64,000 bases of DNA, from the NCBI GenBank assembly GCA_039707655.1, contig CM077671.1:302560509-302624508 (forward strand), given 5' to 3'. The notes under the pieces were generated by a model, which saw only the letters and a list, made by a program, of their open reading frames with translations, was not told the DNA's origin and ran no database searches. Made by a program: the position numbers and the translations under genes. The stretch's first letter is position 1. Each line of letters begins with the position of its first letter. Origin of the DNA: Elymus sibiricus. Lineage: Eukaryota; Streptophyta; Magnoliopsida; Poales; Poaceae. Positions 1 to 12,002 of the stretch are shown here, piece by piece.

Positions 1-201
1 TCTTTTAGGATCGTATACTTTGAAAAATTAATGATTTTGTTTCTTATACTTATAAATATTACTATGTTGCTGTTTGTTAATTCATCATTTCTCAATGAGC
101 ATACATACCAAAGATTACATAATGGGTAGCATGTCACATCAAAAATTCTGTTTTTATCATTTACCTACTCGAGGACGAGCAGGAATTATTCTTGGGGATG
201 C
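1..201 (+). mobile_element. 3' end of Gypsy internal region with polypurine tract
   Basis: This AT-rich stretch ends in a purine-rich run (cttggggatgc, 191-201) directly before an LTR that starts TGATACG. That is where a polypurine tract for plus-strand priming sits, so this is the untranslated 3' end of the internal region of a Gypsy element whose body lies left of the window. No coding domain is visible here. Confidence 0.7.
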
Positions 202-1779
202 TGATACGTCTCCAACGTATCTATAATTTTTGATTCTTCCATGCTGACATATTATCATTCTAGGATACTTTTTGGGTATTTATTTACCAATTTATAATAT
301 TTTTGAGCACTAACCTATTGACTCAGTGCCCAGTGCCAGTTCCTGTTTTCTGCGTATTTTTGCCTTTTCAGAGTTACAATACCAAACGGAGTCCAATTGT
401 CACGAAACATTTTGGTGATTTTTTCTGGACAAATACAAGACCTAGAAGCTTCGGAGGAGGGCCAGGAGATGTACCAGGGGCCCACAAGCCATCTGGCCGC
501 GCCCCGAGGGGGCGCGGCCAGATATGTTGTGGCCCCCGAGAGCGCCTCTCGACGTTTTTCTCTGGCCTATAAATTCACATCTACCCTAAAAATACGAGAA
601 GCGCTGCCGAAACACTTTTTCCGTCGCCGCAAGTCTCTGTTCCGATGGGAGGCCATCTACACCTCCGTTCCGGCACCCTGCCGGAGAGGAGATCGGTCGC
701 AGAGGGCCTCTTCATCAACCTTGCTGTCCTCACCATGATGTGTGAGTAGTTCACCGCAGACCTACGGGTCCGTAGGTAGTACCTATATGGCAATCTCTCT
801 CTCTCTCTCTCTCGATCTTCAATACAATGTTCATCACATCTTTGCCTTGATCTATCCGATGTAATCCCTTTGTATGGTGTGTTTATTGGGATTCGATGAA
901 TTGTGAGTTTATGTTTAGATTATTCATGAAAAGTATTTGAGTCAAACCTGATTACTATGATTCTTATTTGCATGATCATCATAGCTTCGTAATGCTCTCT
1001 GATCTATTGAGATAGTTTGGCCAACTAGATTGATATTTCTTCGGTGGGAGTGGTGCGTTGTAGTAGGTTCAACCTGACGAGTTTCTATATCCCAGTGACA
1101 GAACGGGACAAGTTGCGTCTTTGTGTTGTTTCTACTAAGGATAAAACGATTGGGTTTATTCATATTAGTTGAGTTTACTTTGTCTACATCATGTCATCGT
1201 TCACCAAGCATTACTCCGTTTGTCATGAACTTAATACGTAGAGAGGCAAGCATATAAGCGCTCTTGAAGTGGAGTAATAGTAGTAGGTGCAGGCAGGAGT
1301 CAGCCTATTTGCTTATGTACGTGATGCCTATATACACATGATCATTGCCGTGAACATCGCATAATTATTCGCTTTTCTATCAATTGCCCAACAGTAATTT
1401 GTTTACCCACCGTATGCTTTGCTTATGAGAGATGCCACTAGAGAACTCTACGGCCCCCGGGTCTATTCACTTATAAATTCACAAACACTATCATTACCTT
1501 GTTGTTATTTATTACCTTTTATTTTATTTTGCACTTTACTATTATCTACACAACTCACTTGCTTGCAAATAACGAGATCAAGGGGATTGACGACCCTCTT
1601 GTCGGCGTTGGGTGCAAGTTGTTTGTTCTTTTGTGTGCAGCCGCTGAAGACGGTTGAGGATTGGTATTCCTATTGGTTCGATAAACCTTGGTTTCATAAC
1701 TGAGGGAAATACTTACCCACTTTGTGATGCGATTACCCGTTCCTCCTCACGGAAAACCCAACGCAGATCACGAGTATCA
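202..1779 (+). mobile_element. 3' LTR of a Gypsy-type retrotransposon
   Basis: The LTR is about 1578 bp with TGATAC...GTATCA ends. It matches in layout the second LTR at 7267-8848, at roughly 85-90% identity by eye: same start, same (TC)n tract, and same ending of ...cccaacgcagatca plus a short tail. From memory the start resembles the Triticeae Sabrina group, but I do not assert the family. The polypurine tract just before it makes this a 3' LTR. Its partner is outside the window, so the target duplication cannot be tested. The short open frames inside it are not genes. Confidence 0.8.
793..813. repeat. (TC)n microsatellite inside the LTR
   Basis: About ten TC units lie inside the Gypsy LTR. 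The homologous position in the second LTR (around 7858-7866) keeps only about three to four units, so the tract differs in length between copies. Confidence 0.8.
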
Positions 1780-3530
1780 GCTGGCATGTATGCCACCGCC
1801 GGCTAGCGTGCCCACATGAATTATGGCCGATGTCATGAACTACGACCCTTGGCCCTCAATATAGATTAAATTTGGTTGGAAAAAATTCAGACGCACGGAC
1901 GAAATGTGTCGGCCTATTGGGCACACCGGTCAGGTTTGGGCGGACATGGGTGGACATCGCGCCTCCAGCCAACCCAAACGGACGAAAAGCCGACACATAT
2001 GTTCGCGTCATCGCGTTGTAGTAGCCCTAATGGTAGGATCGGAAATCCTGCATTTTTCATATCAATGCGATCGAGTCCTTAGGTTTTCAAAATAGTGTAG
2101 TGGAAAAAAGAAGTGCTTCGAGTAGTTGCTCTTTGACACAGACCTGTTGTGAAAAAGTCGAGGTGTTTCGAATTGTTTGTTGGCATGGACAAAGTAAGAG
2201 GAAACCTCTGAAAGAATTTTCATACTAACCTTGGACATATAAGAGTTTCGAATCAAATATCTTTACATAGGATCTTTTGTCTCATGTTAGCCTGCTCTAG
2301 TTCCCTTACGAAACTTTCGTTATTGGGTTAGCCATACACTTCACTTGTTTCTAGCGATTCCCTTTTCATGTGGATGTCGGTGTTCTCTAGTGTCGATGTT
2401 CATCCTCAACCCGCAAGGTGTCTCTTAGTCCCTCGATGTGCAGTTAGCTGGCACCTATCCCGACGAGCAGGCACCCGCCTTCCATCCTCAAACTCGAACG
2501 AGGACCTCTGTTCTTAACGCCAAATTGTTGGCCACCTCTCCTGTACGAGATCGACGCGGTAAAGATCGTCCGACATCTCGGACTCCCCCCATCGCCCACC
2601 ACAACCATATGTACTGGACCGATCTTTACCTATCATTGTTTCTCCTTGTTATTATTTCTTTATCACTTTTGGCATGTGCATGCTATATATTCGACAAAAT
2701 GCATGTTGTTGCATGTTTATAGATTTTAATAGATACACGTGGAGCAAGAGAATGTTGTTGATATTGGAATTGAAGGATATAAATATTAAGTTCACTCGTA
2801 TTATCTTGAAGATCATTCGATGAAGGAAAAATGTCAAATGGTATACCCTTTCTATTGCAGCATCAGAAAGTTTTCTTTCTTTCTTTTGCTTAACATAGAA
2901 ACAGTTGATTACTGGTCAGATCTACATGGACATGTATCTTACTAACATGTTGCAGGTTATTTCACTACCCATTTATTTTGGTGTATGAGGAGAAACATCC
3001 GGGGTTCCGTGTATCCATGACATTTTAAGTACATGATACATCTTTTCCTTTCATAGTCATGTTAATATGATGAAATATTGCGTATCTTACTGTATTGTTT
3101 CTTCTTTTGAGATTCATTGTGTTGGGACCAAGTTCCTTCATAGTGCTTGGGAAAAAACGTGTTTGCTTCCAATTCCTCAAGTTACTCTGTTTAGCACACA
3201 TTTTGGTGATTATACTATTACCTTCATAGTTCATACTTGGTAAGTATGACACCCAACATTCTTTAGTGTTTCTTGCATGTTCAGTTGTCTTCCCTTTTCA
3301 TTTTGATAATAAAAAAAGAGATCCATATATTTATCTCTAGGCTTTTCCATTTCAAATTTGATGAGTGGTTTTCTCTTTATCCATCTCTATTTTGCAATTT
3401 ACATTCATACCTTGCACCATGTTGGCCTACGACTCATCTATCATTCTTTAAAAGGGAAAAACTTGTGCTTCCTAGGTTTCCCTATCGATATGCAAAGTTG
3501 CTTTATTTATAAAGGGGATTTCTATTTATG
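1780..3530. other. Intergenic DNA, no gene recognised
   Basis: Both strands hold only short open frames without recognisable domains. The stretch 1880-1990 has the GC-rich 'ccaacccaaacggacg' style of sequence seen again near 41510-41660. That suggests a shared, unclassified transposon end, but I could not define inverted repeats or a target duplication. Confidence 0.5.
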
Positions 3531-3761
3531 TGCCCCTACTTCCTTAGTTCTACTCAGTTTTCCCCCGCCCATCTAACTTTTCTTACTTTTTCCCTCCTCC
3601 ACGCACCTGCCCCTCACAAGAGGCCAAACGGTGTCTTGCCATCGGGTCAAAGCTGTTGACCGTTACTTCACCCGGTACTGACGCGTGGGACTGATCTGAA
3701 ATGCTGACATGTGGGAACGGTTAGTGGGCGGTTGGGTCATTTGTCTAAAAAAAGGGGATGG

Positions 3762-3763
<2 letters not shown>

Positions 3764-3799
<36 letters not shown>
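3764..3799. repeat. (TC)18 microsatellite
   Basis: An uninterrupted run of about 18 TC dinucleotides (36 bp). It lies upstream of the possible Harbinger relic and could act as a CT-rich leader element or simply be a polymorphic SSR. Confidence 0.95.
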
Positions 3800-3803
<4 letters not shown>

Positions 3804-4000
3804 CGCATACATCGCCGCACGAGCATCCCACATCCACCTCCCCATTCCCCTTCCCAACCCCCAATCCCGTGACCGTCGTCGGCGATAACGACGCCATTGG
3901 AGGTGTTCTATACCGGAGACGCTATCTTGCTGGAGAAGTGAAGGAGATCTGCTCTTGATTTCCAAGCACGAAAGCTCTAGAAGAGGATGCATAGCAACTG

Positions 4001-4515
4001 TTGATAGATGCTAGGACGGATGAGCTCCGACGGATAATCCTGGATCGACTCAATGGGGTGACTTGTATCGTGGTTTTCATCTGGGTGATGCGTGAGGCAA
4101 TGGAGTCGCTTGATCCTCATCAACGAGCTCCCTGGTATTCATACGGGTCTCGACGCGGTCCATCTGATCGAGAGGTCAAACGAGAGCTCGCAACTATTCC
4201 AAGGTGAGATACGTGCAACCTACTCCTGGTATGTCTCTACACATAATTATTCTTGATAATATGGAGGGGTTTATGAGGACGATGAGGCCTGCGGCCGGAG
4301 ATGAGCCAATGGTGGATGAGGATGAGGAGGAGAACCAGGATTAGTTGTCAAAGCTTGCTAAGCCTGCTCGAGCAGATGGTGCAGGAGGATGAGTACGCAA
4401 TGGAGGGTAGGTATTCGCATGTCGTAAATCCTATGAGCGAAGCCGGCGATGTTTTAGGGGTTATCATGCATGAATCAAAGTCAGATGATGAGTGGTCGCC
4501 GATAGTTGTGTAATT
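4001..4515 (+). pseudogene. Possible PIF/Harbinger (ALP1/HARBI1-like) gene remnant
   Basis: An open frame at 4001-4207 encodes a 68-residue peptide that begins with an Arg/Leu/Ile-rich helix, followed by a short Tyr-Ser-Tyr-Gly stretch and a charged segment (SDREVKREL). This recalls the N-terminus of plant Harbinger-type nuclease or ALP1-like proteins, but the DDE nuclease core is absent. A second open frame at 4301-4513, in a different register, is next to an acidic Asp/Glu run read at 4300-4345. The simplest reading is an internally deleted and frameshifted relic. The family call rests on a vague resemblance, and it could be an unrelated low-complexity frame. Confidence 0.3.
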
Positions 4516-4744
4516 GGAGTTATCATGTGCTGAAATCTAGTTTATTTATCGCTATGTTCAGCGTTGATGTTTCAATGTTGTTGGTACGAGATCTGTATGC
4601 TACCTTATATGATGCATGCTACCTTATCTAGTGAAGTTTGTTTTGTTTATCATTGATTCGTCCAATGTTGTGGATCCGAGATGTGTATGCAACTTTATGT
4701 ACTAAAATTTCTTGCCCTTCCTTCATCAGAAATTTGCATGCACA

Positions 4745-6430
4745 TAAGAGGCCTCCATGCGTAAGGATTTCAATTTTTGAGCCATTTTTCATTTTCTATA
4801 ATTTCTTTCAAAGTGTTCTCAAAATTGCAAGGATCACTAATCATATAAAATGGTTGGGAAATTGAGTTTTCTTTGTGGATAGTGCCTACATTCCTAATGT
4901 GGAAGGTGTAAATGATTTTTCAGAATTTCCAGGACCAAACTAGAGCACACTTGCAGTTCAAATTTGAATTACTTGATGCAAATCGCCAGAAATCCAATAA
5001 AAGAAATAAAATATGGCAGTATCACTCTGAATTCATGAAAATTGGTAGTTGGTATCCCATGTAGTATACTTTAGGCGAAAATTATAAGGGCATAATTTAC
5101 AATACTATTTAGCACTTGCTTCACAAAAAATGTCATGTATGGCACTAGAAAAATGGAAAATTACTTGTTGTTAACCAAATCTTGAATCTTTTTGTGAAAT
5201 TCTTGATCATTATGGTAACACACTTGTTAGTTCCAAAAATTGTCATGTTATCATGTACTATGCCATGAAGATGCCCATGGGCCTGGGCATCTTGGTTGAA
5301 GTCATTTATAGATCTTCATATAAGATAGGTGAGTTTATGAAGGAGGTTTTTCAAGTTTGTGGTATTGTCAGTTTATCAGTTTTCCCACAAGCCATTGCAC
5401 GTAAGAGGCCTCCATGCGAAAGGATTTCAATTTTTGAGCCATTTTTTTTCAACAATTTCTTTCAATGTGTTGTCAAAATTGCATGGATGACTAATCATGC
5501 TAAATGGTTGGAAAATTGTGTTTTCTTTGTGGATATTGCCTACATTATTAATGTGGAAGGCGAAAATGGTTTTTCAGAATTTATAGGACCAAACCAGAGC
5601 ACACTTGCAGTTTAAATTTAAATTACTCGATGTAAATCGCCAGAAATTCAATAAATCAATGAAATATGGCAGCATCACTCTGAAATTCATGAAAAATTGG
5701 CAGTTGGAATCCCATGTGGTATACTTTAGGTGAAATTGTAAGGGCACAATCTAAAATAATATTTATGGCACTTGCTTCACAAAACATGACATGTATGGCA
5801 CTAGAAAAATGGAGAATTAACTTTTTATTTGTGGTATTGCCAGTTTATCATTTTCACACAAGCCATTGCACATTAGAGGCCTCCATGCAAAAGGATTATT
5901 TTTTTAGCCTTTTTTCATTTTCTATAATTTCTTTCAAAGTGTTACCAAAATTGTATGGATGACTAATCATATAAAATGGTTGGGAAATTGTGTTTTCTTT
6001 GTGGATACTGCCTATATTCCTAATGTGGAAAGTGAAAATGATTTTTCAGAATTTATAGGACCAAACTAGATCACACTTGCAGTTCAAATTTGAACTACTT
6101 GATGTAAATCGCAAGAAATTTAATAAATCAATGAAAGGCAGTATCACTCTGAAATTCATGAAAAATTGGCAGTTGGAATCCCATGTGGTATACTTTAGGT
6201 GAAAATTGTATGGGCACAAATTATAATATTATTTATGGCACTTGCTTCACAAAAAATGTCATGCATGACACTAGAAAAATGGGAAATTATTTTTTTATTT
6301 GTGGTATTGTCAGTTTATCATTTTCACACAAACCATTGCACATAAGAGGCCTCCATGCAAAAGTATTTCAATTTTTGAGCCGTTTTTCATTTTCTGTAAT
6401 TTTTCTCTAATTGATGTCAAAATTGCATTG
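4745..6430. repeat. Tandem array of a ~470-bp AT-rich unit (3+ copies)
   Basis: The landmark agaggcctccatgc recurs at about 4745, 5403, 5873 and 6343. The spacings are 658, 470 and 470 bp. Between landmarks the same order of phrases repeats: a Phe-rich AT block, 'aatgtggaa', 'ggaccaaac', 'cttgcagtt', 'atcccatgt', 'cacttgcttcacaaaa'. The first period is longer by about 188 bp (roughly 5165-5350), a segment absent from the other units. No gene is convincing; open frames such as 5253-5615 and 6299-6619 are readings of the repeat. Confidence 0.85.
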
Positions 6431-6434
6431 ATAA

Positions 6435-7266
6435 TTACAAAATTGCACCCATTTTCTGATTTGAACACATATTCAGACGAGATCCATAGAAATCATGAGT
6501 CATTCCAAGTGCATGTAAACAACTTGAAATACAATGTAGTTTTAACATACGATTCATACATAATTTATGTGAATAAAACGACAAGTTCAATGCGGCCCTA
6601 TTCCCAAATCCGAAACTAATCTTCATCGTGAAGCTGCGGGTGGCACGCAAGGACTTTCTTGAAGCTAAGGCCATACCATAAAGCACATCACCTGGTGATG
6701 TCACTACGTGGCATCGGGTTGGGGCTATCGAAGTGCTGGATCTGAGCGACATGGTCCTGGTCAAGGATGTGTAGCCATAATGGGATGTTTAGCTCAAAGT
6801 TCAGATCCACCCTCTCCTCCGGTGTCAGACCTAGCCAAAACCTACGGGCGACGCACGCAAAGGCGACCACGTCGGTGGCGGGGAAAGGCGCCACCAGAAG
6901 ACCCCCTTACTCAAAACCAATCCCACTGGTAGACGCGTGGCCGGCGGCGCCGGGATGTCGCAAATGGCAAGAAGCTTGGCTTCACGAAGAGTGATGTTGT
7001 ACGGCCACACTATGGGTGTGGAAGGGGAGTAGGGAGAGGAGATATATGGTTTGTCTTGCAGTTGCGACGCCAACAGATAAGGTTGTGGAGGCGAGAGCAA
7101 CGAAATGGGATGGGGGTGCATATATGGCACGGGAGGGGTGGGTTGTGGCGTTAAGCCACCATTAATGGGCGCCAGCGACACGACTACTCGTGTGTGAAAA
7201 CGCGAGCAGTCGCTTATGTGGAAACAAGAGGTGACACTCATTCAGTTTTGCGTACTCGTGGGTCCC
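6435..7266 (-). other. Possible decayed coding fragments, unrecognised
   Basis: On the minus strand, 6688-6894 and 6831-7241 are open in two registers. The first reads like part of a globular protein (a WLGLTPEERVDL stretch followed by a PLWLHILDQD stretch). The second is Pro-rich. I do not recognise a family. Two overlapping open frames in different registers suggest either chance or an old frameshifted gene fragment. The solo LTR at 7267 now abuts this segment. Confidence 0.25.
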
Positions 7267-8848
7267 TGATACGTCTCCAACGTATCTATAATTTTTGATT
7301 GTTCCATGCTATAATATTATCATTGTAGGATGATTTTTGGGTGATTATTTACCAATTCATATTATTTATGAGCACTAACCTATTAACCAGTGCCCAGTGC
7401 CAGTTGTTGTTTTCTGCATGTTTTTGCCTTTTCAGGTTACATTACCAAACGAAGTTCAATTGCCCCGAAACTTTTTTATGATTTATTTTGGACCAAAAGA
7501 AGACCAAGAAGCTTCGGGAGGCGAAGGCTCCATGAGGGAGCCACCACACAACAGGGCGCGCCCAGGAGGGTGGCCGCGCCCTGTTATGCGGTGGCCCCCT
7601 CGGGCGTCTCCCGGTGCCCCTCCGTGGCCTATAAATTCCAATAAATCCCCAAAACCCTAGAGAGCCTCCCGAAACACTTTTTCCGCCGTCGCAAGTCTCT
7701 ATTCCACCGTGTGCCCATCTGGTGCCCTATTCCGGTGCCCTACCAGAGGGGGGGATCGATCACGGAGGGCCTCTACATCAACCTTTGCTGCTCCCATGGT
7801 GATGTGTGAGTAGTTCCCTACAGACCTACGGGTCCGTAGTTAGTACCTAGATGGCTATCTCTCTCTCCCTTGATCTTCAATACAAAGTTCACCGCATCTT
7901 CACGGTGATCTATTCAATGTAATCACTTTGTGCGGTGTGTTTTTTGGGATCCGACAAATTGTGGGTTTATATTCAGATTATTCATGAAAAAGATTTGAGT
8001 CTTCTCTGAATTCTATTATGATTCTTATTTGCATGATTATTATAGCTTCGTAAATCTCTCCGATTTAAATAGTTTGGCCAACTAGATTGATATTTCTTCA
8101 GTGAGAGGGGTGCGTTGTAGTGGGTTCAATCTGGCGGTGCTCTATATCCCAGCGATAGAAGGGGACAAGACACGTCTTTGTATTGTTTCCACTAAGGATA
8201 AAACAATGGGGTTAATTCATATTGATTGAATTTTCTTTGTCTACATCATGTCATCGTTCTCCAAGCATTACTCTGTTTGTCATGAACTTAATACTTAGAG
8301 AGGCAAGCATAGAAGCGTTCTCGACATGGAGTAATAGTAATAGGTGCAAGCATGAGTCGGCCTATTTGCTTATTGACGTGATGCCTATATACACATGATC
8401 ATTGCCATGAATAAATATTGCATAACTATGCGCTTTTTTATCAATTGCCCAACAGTAATTTGTTTACCCACCGTATGCCTACTACATGAGAGATGCTATT
8501 AGAGAACACTATGGCCCCCGGGTCTATTCACTTATATATTTACAAATGCTTTCATTACCTTGCTGGCATTTATTTGTTTTTTATTTTATTTTGCAATTTA
8601 CTTTATTCAACTTTCATCTACATACTTCACTAGCTTGCAAATAACGAGTCCAAGGGGATTGACAACCCTCTTGTTCGCGTTGGGTGCAAGTGTTTGCTTC
8701 TTTGTGTGCAGTCGCTGAAGATGGGGGTTGCATGCTACTCCTATTGGTTCGATAAACCTTGGTTCTCAACTGAGGGAAATACTTATCTATACTGCGATGC
8801 ATCACCCGTTCCTCTTCACGGAAAACCCAACGCAGATCACAAGTATCA
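7267..8848 (+). mobile_element. Solo Gypsy-type LTR
   Basis: About 1582 bp, same family as 202-1779, with TGATAC and GTATCA ends. No internal region or polypurine tract precedes it and no primer-binding site follows it, so it is a solo LTR. The 5 bp before it (gtccc, 7262-7266) and after it (catag, 8849-8853) do not match. It therefore lacks an obvious target-site duplication. Confidence 0.8.
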
Positions 8849-8958
8849 CATAGCCGGCCACGGTAGGCGGGAGTAGGCGGTCCCGTCGGCGATGGTTTGG
8901 GCGGCTTGAGGAAGAAAATCAGAGATTGGAGAAGCACGGAGACCGTTGGATGTCAATC

Positions 8959-8963
8959 CAATG
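8959..8963. repeat. Target-site duplication CAATG, left copy
   Basis: CAATG directly precedes the 5' LTR and is repeated directly after the 3' LTR at 17584-17588. A perfect 5-bp duplication is the integrase footprint expected for an LTR retrotransposon. Confidence 0.95.
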
Positions 8964-10705
8964 TGTTGGAAATATGCCCTAGAGGCAATAATAATAAAGT
9001 GTTTATTATCATATTTCCCCGTTCATGATAATGGTTTATTATTCATGCTAGAATTGTATTGACCAGGAAACTAAATACATGTGTGGATAATGAACAAATA
9101 CTGAGTCCCTAGTAAGCCTCTACTTGACTAGCTCGTTGATCAAAAGATGGTCAAGGTTTCCTGACCATGGACATGAGTTGTCATTTGATAACGGGATCAC
9201 ATCATTAGGAGAATGATGTGATGGACATGACCCAACCGTTAGCATAGCACGTGATCGTTCAGTTTAATGCTATTGCTTTCACTATGTCAAATACACGTTC
9301 CTCTGACCATGAGATCATGCAACTCCCGGATACCGTAGGAATACTTAGGGTGTATCAAACGTCACAACGTAACTGGGTGATTATAAATATGCACTACAGG
9401 TATCTCCGAAAGTGTTTGTTGAGTTGGCATGGATCGAGATTGGAATTTGTCACTCCGACTATCGGAGAGGTATCTCTGGGCCCTCTCGGTAATACAGCAT
9501 CACAGAAGCCTTGCAAGCACCGTGACTAAAGAGTTAGTTGCAAGATGATGTATTACGGAACGAGTAAAGAGACTTGCCGGAAACGAGATTGAACTAGGTA
9601 TTGGATACCGACGATCGAATCTCGGGCAAGTAACATACCGCCGGACAAAGGGAACAACGTATGTTGACATATGAGGTTCACCGATAAAGATCTTCGTGGA
9701 ATATGTAGGAACCAATATGAGCATCCAGGTTCCGCTGTTGGTTATTGACCGGAGAGTCGTCTCGGTCATGTCTACATCATTCCCGAACCCGTAGGGTCCG
9801 CACACTTAAGGTTCGATGACGATATAGTATTATATGAGTTATGTGATTGGTGACCGAAGTTTGTTCGGAGTCCCGAATGAGATCGTGGACATGACGAGGA
9901 GTCTCGAAATGGTCGAGAGGTAAAGATTCATATATTGGAAGGCTATATTCGGACGTCGGAAAGGTTCCGAGTGATTCGGGTATTTTTCGGAGTACCGGGG
10001 AGTTACGGGAATTCACCGGGAGAAGTAATGGGCCTTATTGGGCCATACGGGAAAAGGAGAGGCAGGGCACGTGAGGAGGCGCGCGCCCCCCCCTGCCCAA
10101 ACCGAATTGGACTAGGGGAGGGGGCGCAGCCCCCTCTTTCCTTTCCCTCTCCCTTCCCCCTTTCCTACTCCGTATGGGAGGTGGAATCCTACTAGGACTA
10201 GGGAGTCCTAGTAGGACTCCCCACACTTGGCACAGCCCTAGGGGCCGGCCTCCTCCCTCTCATCCTTTATATACGGGGGCAGGGGGGCACCCCAAAGCAC
10301 ACAATTGTCCCATAGCCGTGTGCGGTGCCCCGATCTCCGTTTTCCACCTCGGTCATATTTTCGGAGAGCTTAGGCAAAGCCCTGCCGGAATCACTTCACC
10401 ATCACCGTCGCCACGCCGTCGTGCTGACGGAACTCATCTACTTCCTCGACGTCTTGCTGGATCAAGAAGGCGAGGATCGTCACCGAGCTGCACGTGTGTA
10501 GAACTCGGAGGTGCCGTACGTTCGGTACTCGATCGGTGGAGCTCGAAGGATTGTTCGACTACATCAACCGCGTTGTGAGACGCTTCCGCTAACGGTCTAC
10601 GAGGGTACGTAGACACACTCTCCCCTCTCGTAGCGATGCATCTCCATGGATAGATCTTGCATGAGCATAGGAAATTTTTTGAAATTCATGCTCCGTTCCC
10701 CAACA
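8964..10705 (+). repeat. 5' LTR of the Angela-like element
   Basis: Begins TGTTGG and ends CCAACA, 1742 bp. It contains a TATA-like box (10268-10273) and, about 50 bp upstream of that, a perfect 13-bp inverted repeat. It is one base longer than the 3' LTR because of a C-run (8 versus 7) near 10086. The short frames inside both LTRs (for example 9500-9805 minus) are duplicated with the LTR and are not genes. Confidence 0.95.
10187..10216. promoter_or_regulatory. Perfect 13-bp hairpin upstream of the LTR TATA box
   Basis: TCCTACTAGGACT is followed after four bases by its exact reverse complement. The same hairpin is intact in the 3' LTR at 17065-17094. The TATA-like box follows at 10268 (17146 in the 3' LTR). 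Its position in the U3 promoter suggests a factor-binding or structural role, which is an inference only. Confidence 0.7.
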
Positions 10706-10706
10706 G

Positions 10707-10723
10707 TGGCATCCGAGCCAGGT
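10707..10723 (+). promoter_or_regulatory. Primer-binding site (initiator tRNA-Met-like)
   Basis: The sequence tggcatccgagccaggt begins one base after the 5' LTR. It resembles the TGGTATCAGAGC site used by plant Copia elements to prime minus-strand synthesis from initiator tRNA-Met, with two or three mismatches within the first 12 bases. Confidence 0.65.
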
Positions 10724-12002
10724 CTATGCGTAGATGTGATTTGCACGAGTAGAACACAAGTGAGTTGTGGGCGTGGGTGTATACATATTGCTTGCCATTA
10801 CTAGTTGTTACTTGATTCGGCGGTATTGTGAGATGAAGCGGCTCGGACCGACATTACGCGTACGCTTACGCGAGACAGGTTTCACCGCTATGTGCACTCG
10901 TTGCATAAAGGTGACTGGCGGGTGTCTGTCTCTCTCACTTTAGTTGAATCGGTTATAATGAAGAGGGTTCTTTTAGAAGATCAAAAAGCAATCACTACAC
11001 CACGTTGTGGTTTTGCGTAGGTAAGAACGGTTCTTGCAAACCCGTAGCAGCCACGTAAAACTTGCAACAACAAAGTAGAGGACGTCTAACTTGTTTTTGC
11101 AGGGTATGCTGGTGATGTGATATGGCCAAGACATGATGTGAGATAAGTTGTTGTATGAGATGATCATGTTTTGTAAGTTATCAGGCAACCGGCAGGAGCC
11201 TTATGGTTGTCTCTTTATTGTATGCAATGCCAACGCTATGTAATTGCTTTACTTTACCGCTATGAGTTAGCAGTAGCAGTAGTAGCAATAGCCGGCGAGA
11301 CGACCACGACGCTGCGATGGAGATCAAGGTGTCATGACACTACGATGGAGATCATGGTGTCAATCCGGTGACGATGGAGATCATGATGGTGCTTTGCTGA
11401 TGGAGATCAAAAGCACAAGACGATGATGGCCATATCATGTCACATATATATATTGAATTGCATGTGATGTTAATCCTTTTATGCATCTTATTTTGCTTAG
11501 GACGACGGTAGCATTATAAGATGATCCCTTCACTAAATTTCAAGATAGGTGTTCTCCCCTAGTATGCACCGTTGCGAAGGTTCGACGCTTCTAAGCACCA
11601 CGTGATGATCGGGTGTGATGGATTCTTTCGTTCGCATACAACGGGTGTAAGCCAGTTTTACACACGCAGAATACTTGGGTTAAACTTGACGAGCCTAGCA
11701 TATACAGATATGGCCTCGGAACACAAGAGACCGAAAGGTCGAACATGAGTCATATAGTAGATATGATCAACATGAAAGATGTTCACCATTGATAACTAAT
11801 TCACCTCACGTGATGATCGGACGTGGTTTAGTTGATGTGGATCATGTTACACTTAGACAACTTGAGGGATGTTAATCTAAGTGGGAGTTCTTAAGTAATT
11901 TGATTAATTGAACTTCAATTATCATGAACATAGTCAAAAGTGTCTTAGCAAGTTTATGTTGTAGATCGATAGACCACGCTGTAGCTCCCCTGTATTTTTA
12001 AT
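10724..12002. other. Leader region of the Angela-like element
   Basis: Long untranslated leader between the primer-binding site and the gag relic. It contains short imperfect repeats of 'atggagatca' between about 11315 and 11410. No open frame of note. Leaders of this length are usual for the family. Confidence 0.6.

Noticed and set aside
1419..1703. 94-codon hydrophobic frame that could be a membrane protein
   Set aside because: It lies inside the Gypsy 3' LTR, and the homologous LTR at 7267-8848 does not keep it open.
3758..3958. Ser-Leu-repeat frame beginning at the (TC)n tract
   Set aside because: Simple translation of the microsatellite.
9251..10616. Several 60-134-codon frames repeated at 16130-17494
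   Set aside because: They lie in the two LTRs of the Angela-like element and are duplicated with them. They have no retroviral or host protein signature.
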